Source of the DNA: Roseomonas rosulenta
Lineage (GTDB): Bacteria; Pseudomonadota; Alphaproteobacteria; Acetobacterales; Acetobacteraceae
Assembly: GCF_016106005.1 (NCBI RefSeq)
Contig: NZ_JACADR010000012.1
Location: forward strand, 1 to 40,064
Reading direction: 5' to 3'
Length of the DNA stretch: 40,064 nt
A program made the position numbers and the translations under genes. The notes under the pieces are model-generated. The model was not told the DNA's origin. It saw only the letters and a list, made by a program, of their open reading frames with translations, and ran no database searches. This document shows, piece after piece, positions 1 to 8,301 of the stretch; within the stretch, counting starts at the first letter, position 1; each line of letters opens with the position of its first letter.

Positions 1-21
1 CACCGGAAGCGATGTTGCCCT

Positions 22-68
22 GGCCGTCTGGCCCCGCCTACGCTCCGCTCCGGCAGGGCCAGACGGCC
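22..68. repeat. Inverted repeat near left edge
   Basis: Arms 22-38 and 52-68 are complementary over 17 positions apart from one G-T type mismatch, separated by a 13-base loop. It lies in non-coding DNA beside an IS3 remnant. It could be a transcription terminator of a gene to the left of the window or part of an old insertion sequence. No T-run follows it, so the terminator reading is weak. Confidence 0.5.
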
Positions 69-319
69 AAGCCAGAACACGGGCCAAGTCTCTCATAGCT
101 CGTGGATCCCTGATCGGGGGCAGCTCAATTTCGCCTTATATTTTTGGTGCCGTCTTCCGACTTTCGGTAGGGTGACGACTCTTCAAAGCGTCATTTGTGC
201 AGACTGTCGATCTACCCCCTATTTTTCGGTCGCGTATTTCAGTATCGCCACCGCCATTTCAACGCCGATGGATTCAGATGGGCGACAAGGACCACATTCT
301 CGCCCGTTTCAAGGTGGAG

Positions 320-737
320 CGGCCCCAAATTCGACCGGACAGGCGGCTCGGGTTGCTGACTGCGCAGCGGTGAACTCACGGGGGCGTGCATGCGCAAGCC
401 GCTCCGAGGATGGATGGTGTTGCAGTCCTCGACCCATTCGGCCAAGCGCTGCGCGACGGAGATGGCATCCGGCGCTGGGTTCACGCGGACATCGTCGCGC
501 TAGAAGGTCTTCACGAACGCCTCGCGGACGCCGTTGCTCTCGGGACTGCGGACAGGCGTGAAGCAGGCGACGAGGTCCAAGGTGATGGCGAAGTCGATGG
601 TCTGGCCGGCGGTATAGGCGCTGCCGTTGTCGGCGAGCCACCGGATAGGATGCCGGGCGCGCAGGGCATCGCAGCGCCGTCCCACGCCGCCGAGCATCAT
701 GTCGCGGATCATCTCGCCGCTGATGCCGCCACCGGAG
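320..737 (-). pseudogene. Broken IS3-family transposase (integrase core, C-terminal part)
   Basis: The minus strand encodes the end of an IS3-type DDE transposase (OrfB). It begins around GISGEMIRDMML, then shows WLADNGSAYTA with the second catalytic Asp region, and FTPVRSPESNG..EAFVKTF with the region of the catalytic Glu (SNG.xE type). It is clearly dead. A TAG at about 491-493 interrupts the frame just after VKTF, where relatives carry a Lys codon. After the WVEDCNTIHP block the typical PREF..AQSATR ending continues in another frame, so there is also a frameshift. The N-terminal half is missing: the sequence loses similarity near 737 and runs into the stop region of the permease. Imperfect GGGG(C/G)nGCTC sequences near 116-126 and 313-326 may be decayed element ends. 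Family assignment rests on remembered motifs; a nucleotide search of an IS database would name the element. Confidence 0.75.
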
Positions 738-798
738 TTGCCGGGTCCGGCACGCAGCGACGATCCCGAGCGGCCGCGGTCCCTCGCTTCGGCGCAAC

Positions 799-1629
799 CT
801 ACCGGAGACGATCAGAAATCCGCACGAAGCGCTCCATAGCCAGCATGAGGACCAACGTCGCAAGAATGAGCACACCTGAGACGGCCGCGACGCGCACGTC
901 GAGCGTCCCCTCCAGCATCTGCCACATGCGGATCGGCAGCATGTTGGTGCGCGCGTCCGACAGGAAAAGCGACACCGCGACATTGTCCTTCGAAGCCATG
1001 AAGAGCAGGAAGGCGCCCGCGCCGATGCCCGGCAGGATGATCGGCAGGGTGATCCGCCGGAAGGTCCGCAGCCGGCTCGCGCCGAGGCTGGCGGAACTCT
1101 CGATCAGCGCGGGATCGAGCTGCGACAGGGATGCGCTGATCGTCTTGTAGACCAGCGGCACGCAGACCACGACATGGCCGATGACAATGGCGGGCTTTGC
1201 GGCCTCGAAACCGATCATGCTGAAGAAGACCAGCGCGGCGACGGCAAAGGAGATCTGCGGCAGCATCAACGGTGTCACGAACAGCGTATCGGCCGAGCGC
1301 GCCGCGACGCCCCGCGCCCGCGCCAGCGCCAGTGCCGCCAGCAGGGCAAGCAAGGTGCCGATTGCTGTCGCCCATAGCCCTACCTGTACGGTGTTGATCG
1401 CCGCGCGATGGATCTGCGAGGACCGCACCGGGTCGAACAGCGCCTCGTACCAGCGCAGCGAGAAGCCGCTCGGCGGAAAGCGCATCGAGCTGTCGGCGGT
1501 GAAGGAGATGGCCAGCACGATCAGCACCGGCCCCACCATGATGACCAGCGCCAGCATGCCCAGTAGCCCGAGCAAGATCCGGTACGACCACAGGTCGAGA
1601 TCGAGGCCGCGCCGTGCGCCGTCAGCCAT
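799..1629 (-). CDS. ABC transporter permease, PotC-like (polyamine type)
   Basis: This 276-residue inner-membrane permease should form the second channel half of a spermidine/putrescine-type (PotABCD) importer. Hydrophobic stretches suit about six helices; the first follows residue 15 (LLGLLGMLALVIMVGPVLIV). The central part has the cytoplasmic EAA-like loop (ASLGASRLRTFRRITLPIILPG) that docks on the ATPase. A longer frame exists upstream, but the ATG at 1629 overlaps the stop of the preceding permease (ATGGCTGA) and gives the normal family length, so it is preferred. It is the last gene of the minus-strand run; beyond its stop lies a broken IS3 transposase. The C-terminus (ERFVRISDRLR) looks natural rather than cut by the IS. 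The substrate is unknown: this subfamily also serves other small cations, opines and amino-acid derivatives. Confidence 0.88.
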   Translation of the reverse strand: MADGARRGLDLDLWSYRILLGLLGMLALVIMVGPVLIVLAISFTADSSMRFPPSGFSLRWYEALFDPVRSSQIHRAAINTVQVGLWATAIGTLLALLAALALARARGVAARSADTLFVTPLMLPQISFAVAALVFFSMIGFEAAKPAIVIGHVVVCVPLVYKTISASLSQLDPALIESSASLGASRLRTFRRITLPIILPGIGAGAFLLFMASKDNVAVSLFLSDARTNMLPIRMWQMLEGTLDVRVAAVSGVLILATLVLMLAMERFVRISDRLR

Positions 1630-2476
1630 GGATGTTCCCCCGCGCGCTGCGCCCCAGGTGATTGATGCCGAAAGCCACCAGCGAGATGGCGAGAACCAGG
1701 ATGACCGAGATCGCCGCGGCGAAGGGCCAGTTATACAGCGTGGTCGCCTGCTGGTAGACAAACAGCGGCATGTAGATCAGCCGTCCGCCGCCAATCACCG
1801 ACTGCGAGACGAAGGCCGCGGTGGAGCTCGCGAAGACCAGCAGCACGCCCGCCGCATAGCCTGGCAGCGACAGCGGCAGGATCACGCGGACCAGCGTGCG
1901 CCACGACCCCGCGCCCAGCGCCTGAGAGGCCGCGACGACGTTGGGGTCCAGCCGCGCCATGACGCTGACCAGCGGCAACAGCATCAGCGGCAATTCGATC
2001 TGCATCAGCGCGATGATCAGCCCGAGCTCGGTATGCAGAAGCTGCACCGGCGCGCCGACGATGCCGAGCGAGAGCAGCAGCGAATTCACCACCCCCTCGC
2101 GCGAGAGCAGCACGATCCAGGCGAAGGTCCGCACCACCACGCTGGTCAGCAGCGGCACCAGGATCAGCATCAGCAGCACGCGCCGCAGCCGTGGTCCCGC
2201 CGCCAGGAACAGCAGCGCGATCGGATAGGCGAGCAGCGTGGTGCAGGCCACGACCTTCACGCCCAGCAGCAGCGTCTGGCCGAGCACGCGCCAATTGAAC
2301 GCATCGGACAGGAAGCCGGTGTACTGCGACAGGCCAGGCACGGTGATATCGGGATCGTCGAAGAAGCTCACCGCGACCAGCAGCAGCAGCGGCGCCACGA
2401 AGAAGGCGCCGAAGAACAGCAGCATAGGAAAGGCGAGCATGAAGCGCCCTTCCGGCATCGTCACGCGTGCGGCCAT
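1622..2476 (-). CDS. ABC transporter permease, PotB-like (polyamine type)
   Basis: This 284-residue inner-membrane permease is the partner of the following PotC-like protein. It has a long first helix (LAFPMLLFFGAFFVAPLLLLVAVSFF), a periplasmic loop (DDPDITVPGLSQYTGF) typical of PotB/PhnU-type subunits, and an EAA-like loop (ALGAGSWRTLVRVILPLSLPG). The start ATG at 2476 lies four bases after the stop of the binding-protein gene. Its own stop overlaps the next ATG by eight bases, so translation of the two halves is probably coupled. The order ATPase, binding protein, PotB, PotC is that of a complete importer of the Pot class (ABC family 11 in COG terms). Nothing in the sequence identifies the ligand. 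Confidence 0.88.
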   Translation of the reverse strand: MAARVTMPEGRFMLAFPMLLFFGAFFVAPLLLLVAVSFFDDPDITVPGLSQYTGFLSDAFNWRVLGQTLLLGVKVVACTTLLAYPIALLFLAAGPRLRRVLLMLILVPLLTSVVVRTFAWIVLLSREGVVNSLLLSLGIVGAPVQLLHTELGLIIALMQIELPLMLLPLVSVMARLDPNVVAASQALGAGSWRTLVRVILPLSLPGYAAGVLLVFASSTAAFVSQSVIGGGRLIYMPLFVYQQATTLYNWPFAAAISVILVLAISLVAFGINHLGRSARGNIHG

Positions 2477-2480
2477 GGGC

Positions 2481-3521
2481 TCAGGCGCGCACCTCGCGGT
2501 TGAAGCGCTCGATCCAGGCGGAGCGCTGCGGGTTGATCACGCCCCAGTCGTGCTGGATGAAGCGGCTGAGCGCGTCATGCGAGCCCACCAGCGCGGCCAC
2601 TTCCGGCGCCAGGGGCGTGCGCGTCTGGGTCGGGATGAACATCGGCGGCGGCTCCTGAAGCGCCGCCTGGATGGCCGGATCGAGCGAGACGTTGATGTAC
2701 TGGTGTGCCTCGTTCGCCACCGTGCTGCGCGCATGGATGTGCATGGTGGTAGCGAAGGCCGGGCAGCCGGTGTCGGGCTGCACGAACTCGATGTTCACGC
2801 CCTGCGCCTTCAGCGCCGCGACGTTGTTGGTGTTGGTGTAGAAGATGTCGATCTGCCCCTGCTGGAACAGGGAGGGAAGTTGCGCGCTGTTCAGCGCCAC
2901 GGCGCCGACATTGGGCAACAGCCGGCGCACCGCCTCGAAGGCCGGCTCCATGTTGGTCTCGGAGCCACCGAAGGCCTTTGCGATCTCGATCATCGCGACG
3001 GTGCCGAAGGTGCTCCCGAAGCCGGTGATGGCGACGCGGCGGTGGTATTTCGGCTCGAACAGGTCGCGCCAGCCGGTTGGCTTCTCGACGCGCGACGGGT
3101 TGTAGGCAATGCCCACCACCTGCATCGCGACACCCACGCCCCATTCATCGACATAGCCGGGCGACACGCCCTGCAGGTTCGGCAGCTTGGCTCGGTCGAT
3201 CTGCTGCACCAGGCCGCGCTCGATCGCGGTGCGCCGCGGGCCGGGGTCGAGGCAGAAGCAGTCGAAGGGCGGCCGGCCGCGCGGCTGCGCGAGCGCGCGC
3301 GCCACCTGGTCGAAGGCGAGCAGCGGCGTGATGACCAGTTCAATTTGATGGCGCTGCTGCAGCACCGGCGCGACGACGTCGCGGTAGGCCGTTTCCCAGG
3401 TATTGGGGTAGTGCGCAGCGACCACGGTGCTGGAGGCCGCGGCCTTGCGGGGCGAGAGCACCGCCGCCGCGGCAAGTCCGCCGGTGGCGAGCGCGGCGCG
3501 GCGGCCGATCCGATCTGTCAT
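2481..3521 (-). CDS. Periplasmic substrate-binding protein, PotD-like
   Basis: This 346-residue extracellular solute-binding protein is the capture component of the Pot-type importer. The N-terminus carries a twin-arginine style signal (RIGRRAALATGGLAAAAVL), so Tat export is likely, with cleavage after the alanine-rich stretch near residue 29. The mature part starts like family members (VVAAHYPNTWETAYRDVVAPVL) and later has the hinge-type segments WGVGVAMQVVGIAYNP and TNTNNVAALKAQGV. Its start overlaps the stop of the ATPase gene by four bases (ATGA at 3518-3521). The neighbouring PuuE-like hydrolase suggests a nitrogenous ligand such as a ureide or amino-acid derivative rather than simple polyamines, but that is inference from context. 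Crystal homologues span spermidine, 2-aminoethylphosphonate and iron binders, so the fold alone does not settle it. Confidence 0.85.
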   Translation of the reverse strand: MTDRIGRRAALATGGLAAAAVLSPRKAAASSTVVAAHYPNTWETAYRDVVAPVLQQRHQIELVITPLLAFDQVARALAQPRGRPPFDCFCLDPGPRRTAIERGLVQQIDRAKLPNLQGVSPGYVDEWGVGVAMQVVGIAYNPSRVEKPTGWRDLFEPKYHRRVAITGFGSTFGTVAMIEIAKAFGGSETNMEPAFEAVRRLLPNVGAVALNSAQLPSLFQQGQIDIFYTNTNNVAALKAQGVNIEFVQPDTGCPAFATTMHIHARSTVANEAHQYINVSLDPAIQAALQEPPPMFIPTQTRTPLAPEVAALVGSHDALSRFIQHDWGVINPQRSAWIERFNREVRA

Positions 3522-4681
3522 GCCTGGTTCTCCTGCTCGGGGTCTTCAACAAGTCCGTCGGGGAAGATCGCGGCGCCGCTCTCGAGGCGGAGCTCGACAT
3601 GCACCGGATCGCCCGGACGATGCGCGGGTCCGTCATGCGTGCGCGGCTCGCTCACCTTGGCGCGCAGGCCGTCGGCCAGGATCACCTCGTGCACCACGGT
3701 CGCGCCCAGCGGCATGGAGACGTCCAGCCGTGCCGCGACGCGCCCGCGGCCGGGCCCGTCCACCAGCCGCATGCGTTCCGGCCGCACCGAGAGCAGCACG
3801 CGCCCGCCGATACCGAGCGGCGCCGGCGCGACGGCATCGACCTCGCCGCCGGCCGCGAGCCTCACGCGCGTTGTGGCGCCGCTGATCGCCGCGATGCGCG
3901 CGGGCAGCAGGTTGGTCGACCCGATGAACGTGCCCGCGAACAGTGTCGCGGGCCGATCATAGACGTCCGACGGCGCGCCGACCTGCTCGATTCGACCCTG
4001 GTTCAGAACTACGATGCGCTCGGCCATGCTCATCGCTTCCTCCTGGTCGTGGGTGACCAGGATGGTGGTGAGGTTGAGCTCGCGCTGCAGGCGCTTGATC
4101 TCGATCTGCATGTCGAAGCGCAGGTTCTTGTCGAGCGCGCCGAAGGGTTCGTCGAGCAGAAGGATGCGCGGGCGCGCCGCCAGCACGCGCGCCAGCGCCA
4201 CGCGCTGCTGCTGGCCGCCGGAAAGTTCCCGCGGCAGGCGCTTCGCGTAGTCCGCCATCTGCACCAGGCGGAGGTTCTCCTCCACCAGGGCGCGCACCTG
4301 CGCGCGCGGCACGCCTTGTGCCTGCGGGCCATAGGCCACGTTCTCGGCAACGCTCAGGTGCGGGAACAGCGCATAGTTCTGGAAGACGATGCCGACGCCG
4401 CGGCGGTTCGGCCGCACATCGTCGACGACCTCCCCGCCGATCGCGATGCTGCCCGCCTGCGGGCGGATGAAGCCCGCGATGGCGCGCAGCAGCGTGGACT
4501 TGCCGCAGCCGGAGGGGCCAAGGAAGGCCACCAGCGATCCGCCCGCAACCTCGAGCGAGACATCCCGCACCGCCACGAAGCCGCCGTAGCGATGCGTGAT
4601 GCCCGTGAGCGTAACGGCATGCCCTGTCCCGGACAGCGCCGCGCCCTCGAGCGCGGGGCGCGGCGCATGCAGCACGTTCAC
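3518..4681 (-). CDS. ABC transporter ATPase, PotA-like
   Basis: This 387-residue ATPase energises the Pot-type importer. Walker A (GPSGCGKST) is near residues 55-63, the signature LSGGQQQR near 153-160, Walker B (ILLLDEP) near 173-179 and the switch His near 211. A C-terminal TOBE-like regulatory extension (from about residue 250, SVRPERMRL near 325) is typical of PotA/FbpC-type subunits. The chosen start is a GTG at 4681 whose last bases form the stop of the upstream deacetylase (GTGA overlap). The open frame continues 30 codons upstream, but only by re-reading the deacetylase gene in another frame. The tight coupling ties this transporter to the deacetylase and to the Opp operon before it. 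It is a full-length protein with all nucleotide-binding motifs intact. Confidence 0.9.
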   Translation of the reverse strand: MNVLHAPRPALEGAALSGTGHAVTLTGITHRYGGFVAVRDVSLEVAGGSLVAFLGPSGCGKSTLLRAIAGFIRPQAGSIAIGGEVVDDVRPNRRGVGIVFQNYALFPHLSVAENVAYGPQAQGVPRAQVRALVEENLRLVQMADYAKRLPRELSGGQQQRVALARVLAARPRILLLDEPFGALDKNLRFDMQIEIKRLQRELNLTTILVTHDQEEAMSMAERIVVLNQGRIEQVGAPSDVYDRPATLFAGTFIGSTNLLPARIAAISGATTRVRLAAGGEVDAVAPAPLGIGGRVLLSVRPERMRLVDGPGRGRVAARLDVSMPLGATVVHEVILADGLRAKVSEPRTHDGPAHRPGDPVHVELRLESGAAIFPDGLVEDPEQENQA

Positions 4682-5631
4682 GGCCCGACCTTGGCGATCT
4701 GTTCCATGCCGGGCTGGTAGGGGAAGGTGGCGTGCCAGTGCTGCGCGATCTCGGTGCGCCGCGCCACCCACACGCCCTCGAACTTCCCGATGTAGTCGAG
4801 GAACTTCATCAGCCCCGTGGCACGCGCCGGATGGCCGATCGAGCGCAGGTGCAGGCCGCAGGACATCATCTTGGGCTGCGTCCTGCCCTCGGCGTAGAGC
4901 ATGTCGAACTGGTCGCGCAGGAAGGCGAAGTAGTCGTCCGCCGTGCTGAACACGCCGCGGCCGAACTTGCTGTCGTTGGTCACCAGCGAATAGGGCACCA
5001 CCAGGTGCGGCTTGCCGTCCTGCAGCACCCAGTAGGGCAGCTCGTCGTTATAGCAGTCGCTGTCGTAGAGAAAGCCGCCTTCCTCGACCAGCAGCGGCCG
5101 CGTGTTCACGCTCGGCCCATAGCGGCAGTACCAGCCGAGCGGGCGGGAGCCGAGCGTCTTCTGCAGGCTCTCGATCGCGAGGCGGATATGCGCGCGCTCC
5201 TCGTCGCGCGTCAGCTTGAAGTGCTCGACCCAGCGCCAGCCGTGGCAGCAGAAATCGTGCCCAGCCTCGACGATCGCAGCCGCCGCGGGCGGGTGGCGTT
5301 CGAGCGCCAGCGCGCAGGCGAAGATCGTCATGGGCAGGTTGCGCTCGGCAAAGAGGCGCATGACGCGCCAGAACCCCACGCGCACGCCGTATTCGAACAT
5401 GCCCTCCGCCGCAAGGTCGCGGTTGCCCGGCGGGAAGGGTGACTGCACGGTCTCGGTCAGGGTCGCTTCGGAACGGCCGTCGCCGTCCATCATCGAGTAT
5501 TCCGAGCCTTCTTCGTAGTTCATCACGAAATTGACCGCGATGCGCGCGCCGTTCGGCCATTGCGGGTGCGGCGGATTGCGCCCGTAGCCGATCAGGTCGC
5601 GCGCATAGGGGCCGGTCAGTGCGGATGACAT
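4678..5631 (-). CDS. PuuE-type allantoinase-like polysaccharide-deacetylase-fold hydrolase (copy 1)
   Basis: This 317-residue cytoplasmic hydrolase has the NodB/polysaccharide deacetylase fold, in the branch that contains the cofactor-free allantoinase PuuE. Hallmarks are RDLIGYGRNPPHPQWP near residues 11-26, VNFVMNYEEGSE near 33-44, CCHGWRW near 129-135 and GWYCRYGPS near 167-174. The length matches PuuE (about 310). The block YDSDCYNDELPYWV differs from the D-S-Y-A-D-D pattern I recall for true PuuE, so the ring it opens may not be allantoin. About four residues in five are shared with the gene at 12543-13484, including an identical C-terminal YQPGMEQIAKVGP. It sits between the Opp binding protein (35-base gap) and the Pot ATPase (GTGA overlap), as if bridging two importers. 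The ATG at 5631 was chosen because the longer frame upstream is only a shadow of the binding-protein gene. Confidence 0.85.
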   Translation of the reverse strand: MSSALTGPYARDLIGYGRNPPHPQWPNGARIAVNFVMNYEEGSEYSMMDGDGRSEATLTETVQSPFPPGNRDLAAEGMFEYGVRVGFWRVMRLFAERNLPMTIFACALALERHPPAAAAIVEAGHDFCCHGWRWVEHFKLTRDEERAHIRLAIESLQKTLGSRPLGWYCRYGPSVNTRPLLVEEGGFLYDSDCYNDELPYWVLQDGKPHLVVPYSLVTNDSKFGRGVFSTADDYFAFLRDQFDMLYAEGRTQPKMMSCGLHLRSIGHPARATGLMKFLDYIGKFEGVWVARRTEIAQHWHATFPYQPGMEQIAKVGP

Positions 5632-5666
5632 GGTGTTTCCTTCCTGGGGTCGAAGCGCATGCGGCG

Positions 5667-7307
5667 TCAGGCGCGCGGCCGCATGTAGGCGTAGCGGGCG
5701 AAGGGATCCTGCGAGAAGGTCACGTTCGTCACGCGGCGGCTGGTCACGACGGTGCGCCCGAGCATCACGATCGGGATCGAGGTCGCGGCCGATTCCGCCA
5801 TCTTGTCCTGCAGCACCTGGTAGGCGGCGCGGCGTGCGGCGACGTCGTCGGAATTGCGGTAGCGCTCGTGCAGCGCATCGGCTTCCGGATCGCTGTAGCG
5901 CGCCCAGTTCGCGACGCCCGCGGTCGCGGACTTGGAGGCGATGACCAGGTTCGTCAGCGTCGAAGGATCGTTCAGCCAGATGACGCTCTCGTTCATCAGC
6001 ATCCCGCTCATCTCCTCGTTCTGCCCGTTGATGCGCGCGCGCACCGCATCGAGCAGCTGCAGCGCCGGCGTCGGTCGCAGGTTCACGGTCACGCCGATCT
6101 GCTTCAGCGCATCGGCGATCAGGATGGCAATGTCGTTGTTGTAGGGCAGCGCGGAGCTGTACCAGAAGTCGAAGGACAAGCTCGTCTTGCCTGCTTCCGC
6201 CAGCAGCGCGCGGGCTCGGTTCAGGTCGAAGCTGTAGCGGGCCAGCGAGTTGTTGCAGGTGATGTCGTCGGCGTTGAAGTAGCAGACCTGTCGCTGGCCG
6301 CGCCCTGCGAGTGCCGTGCGGATGATGCGGTCGGTCGGGATGGCGTAGAGCATCGCCTGGCGCACGCGCACATCGGTGAAGGGCTCCTTGTCCATCGCCA
6401 TGTGCAGCCGCAGGAGGGTCGGGGTATTGCCGTTGATCACCGGGAAGCCAGCCGCGGCGAGCGCATCGTATTGCCGCCCGGTCAGGCCCTCCGCCGCGTA
6501 GTCCACCACGCCACCACGGATCAGCGAGACCAGGTCCGCGGAGCCACGCACGCGCAGGATGACGTGATCGAAGGCCGGCTGGTTGCCCGACCAGTGGTTC
6601 GGCACCGCGCGCAGTTCGAGCTGCTGGCCCGCGGTGCGGCTGGCCAGATAGTAGGGTCCCGTGGTCGCCACATTGCGCATCAGCCACTGGTTGGCGAAGG
6701 GGTCCTCGGGCGTCGCGTGCTTCTTCACCTCTTCAGAATCAACGATGGCGAACTGGAAGAACTTCATCGAGGTCAGGGCGACCGGGATCGCGGTTGGCGT
6801 GCCGCGGTTGTCGGTGAAGGTGATGCGCACCGTGAGCGGATCCACCGCCTCGATCTGCTCGGCCTTGAAGATGCCGGCGATGCCCGCCTGATTGCGCCCA
6901 TTGCCGACGATGTTCACCAGGCGCTCGAAGCTGTAGCGCACATCCTCCGAGGTCATTGGATTGCCCGTGCCATGGAACTTGATCCCGGGCCGCAGCTTGA
7001 AGGTGATGACCGGCCCCTCGACGCTCCAGGATTCGGCGAGCTGCGGCACCACCTCGGTGGGATGGGCGCGCAACGTGCCGTCGGGCGCCTCGTCAAAGCG
7101 CATCTGCACCAGGCGTTCGTAGATGTTGACCCCGATCTCCTGGTCCTGCTGGCTGCGGGAATCCGCAGGATCGAGGCTCGAGATATCCGTCGGGATCGCA
7201 TGCACGAAGGGGCGCGGTCCACCCTGGCCCAGCGCGTCGCGCTGCGTTGCTGCCAGCGCGCCGGTGGCCAGGGCGAGTCGAGCGAGGGCGCGGCGTTGCA
7301 GGGTCAT
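5667..7307 (-). CDS. Oligopeptide/nickel-type ABC substrate-binding protein
   Basis: This 546-residue periplasmic binding protein belongs to the DppA/OppA/NikA class (SBP family 5). The signal region is MTLQRRALARLALATGALAA with an adjacent Arg pair, compatible with Sec or Tat export. The mature part shows class landmarks: TDISSLDPADS, INVYERL-like NIYERLVQMR, ITFKLRPGIKFHGTG..TSEDVRYSFERL near residues 75-110, and the closing half with FDFWYSSALPYNNDIAILIADALKQIGV. The ATG at 7307 follows an AGGAG ribosome site (spacing about seven bases); an upstream in-frame ATG gives no signal peptide. It follows the two ATPase genes instead of leading the operon, an order less usual for Dpp systems. These proteins bind peptides, opines, heme, metals or glycosides, so the ligand is not readable. 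Confidence 0.9.
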   Translation of the reverse strand: MTLQRRALARLALATGALAATQRDALGQGGPRPFVHAIPTDISSLDPADSRSQQDQEIGVNIYERLVQMRFDEAPDGTLRAHPTEVVPQLAESWSVEGPVITFKLRPGIKFHGTGNPMTSEDVRYSFERLVNIVGNGRNQAGIAGIFKAEQIEAVDPLTVRITFTDNRGTPTAIPVALTSMKFFQFAIVDSEEVKKHATPEDPFANQWLMRNVATTGPYYLASRTAGQQLELRAVPNHWSGNQPAFDHVILRVRGSADLVSLIRGGVVDYAAEGLTGRQYDALAAAGFPVINGNTPTLLRLHMAMDKEPFTDVRVRQAMLYAIPTDRIIRTALAGRGQRQVCYFNADDITCNNSLARYSFDLNRARALLAEAGKTSLSFDFWYSSALPYNNDIAILIADALKQIGVTVNLRPTPALQLLDAVRARINGQNEEMSGMLMNESVIWLNDPSTLTNLVIASKSATAGVANWARYSDPEADALHERYRNSDDVAARRAAYQVLQDKMAESAATSIPIVMLGRTVVTSRRVTNVTFSQDPFARYAYMRPRA

Positions 7308-7335
7308 GGTCGGCTCCTGAGGTGTGGATCGGGCG

Positions 7336-8301
7336 TCACGCGAGCGCCACCGGGCAGGCCAGGGTGCGCCCCGCGCCGACATTCAGCAGCGGCGGGCGGC
7401 GGGACGCGCAGCTCTCCTGTTGCAGCGGGCAGCGGCCCACCAGGCGGCAGGCATCGGGCGGATCGATCGGACTCGGTATCTCGCCGGCAAGGCGCAGCCG
7501 CTGCCGCTTCGCGCCGAAGCGCGCGACCGGCGCGGCGGAGAGCAGTGCGCGCGTATAGGGATGCAGCGGGCGCTCGAAGATCTCGCGCGTCGGCCCGGAC
7601 TCGACGATGCCGCCGAGGTACATCACCGCGACACGGTCCGCCATGTGGCGCACCACCTGCAGGTCGTGACTGATGAACAGGTAGGCGAGGCCCAGTTCCA
7701 CCTGCAGTCGCCGCAGCAGCTCCAGGATCTGCCCGCGCACCGAGACATCGAGCGACGCCGTGGGTTCGTCCAGGATCAACAGATTGGGCTCTGCCGCCAG
7801 CGCGCGCGCGATGCCGACGCGCTGTCGCTGCCCGCCGCTAAGCTCGTGCGGGTAGCGATCCAGGTGCGCCGCTGTCAGTCCGACCATGTCCATCAGCGTC
7901 TGCGCGCGCCGCTCACGCTTCTCGGCAGGCATGCTGAGGTGCAGCCGCAGCGGCTCGTGAACCACCTGCCGCACCGTCATGCGCGGATTGAGCGAGGCGT
8001 TGGGGTCCTGGAAGACCATCTGCACCTCGCGGTACAGCGCGGCCAGCGCCATCGCGCCGAGCGGGCGCACGGGGCGACCGTTGATCCAGACCTCGCCGCC
8101 CGAGGGTTCCACCAGCCGCAGCGCGCAGCGCGCGAGCGTGGACTTGCCCGATCCGCTCTCGCCGACCAGAGCGAGCGTCTCGCCCGCCGCTACCTCCAGG
8201 TCCACGCCGTCCAGCGCCAGCAGGCGGCGCCCGCGACCGACCGGATAGGCCTTGGTCAGCTTCTCGGCTCGCAGCACTATGTAGGGCGCGGCGGAAGTCA
8301 T
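7336..8301 (-). CDS. ABC transporter ATPase, OppF/DppF-like
   Basis: This 321-residue ATPase is one of two for the first Opp-type importer. Walker A (GESGSGKST) lies near residues 47-55, the signature LSGGQRQR near 154-161, Walker B (LLILDEP) near 174-180 and the switch His near 212. After the core comes the Opp/Dpp-specific tail (HPYTRALLSAAP near 250) and a cysteine-containing end (CRLVGRCPLQQESC), which in related ATPases can bind an iron-sulfur cluster or zinc. Its ATG overlaps the stop of the OppD-like gene (ATGA at 8298-8301), and the binding-protein gene follows 28 bases downstream. The protein is complete and conventional. Confidence 0.9.
   Translation of the reverse strand: MTSAAPYIVLRAEKLTKAYPVGRGRRLLALDGVDLEVAAGETLALVGESGSGKSTLARCALRLVEPSGGEVWINGRPVRPLGAMALAALYREVQMVFQDPNASLNPRMTVRQVVHEPLRLHLSMPAEKRERRAQTLMDMVGLTAAHLDRYPHELSGGQRQRVGIARALAAEPNLLILDEPTASLDVSVRGQILELLRRLQVELGLAYLFISHDLQVVRHMADRVAVMYLGGIVESGPTREIFERPLHPYTRALLSAAPVARFGAKRQRLRLAGEIPSPIDPPDACRLVGRCPLQQESCASRRPPLLNVGAGRTLACPVALA

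Noticed and set aside
172-561. A 129-codon plus-strand frame at the left edge
   Set aside because: It is antisense to the transposase remnant, rich in Arg/Ser/Ala, with no recognisable domain and no ribosome site.
4678-6687. A 669-codon frame suggesting a fusion of a binding protein with the PuuE-like protein
   Set aside because: The N-terminal half is an out-of-frame reading of the Opp binding-protein gene, whose own frame is intact. The PuuE-like protein starts at 5631.
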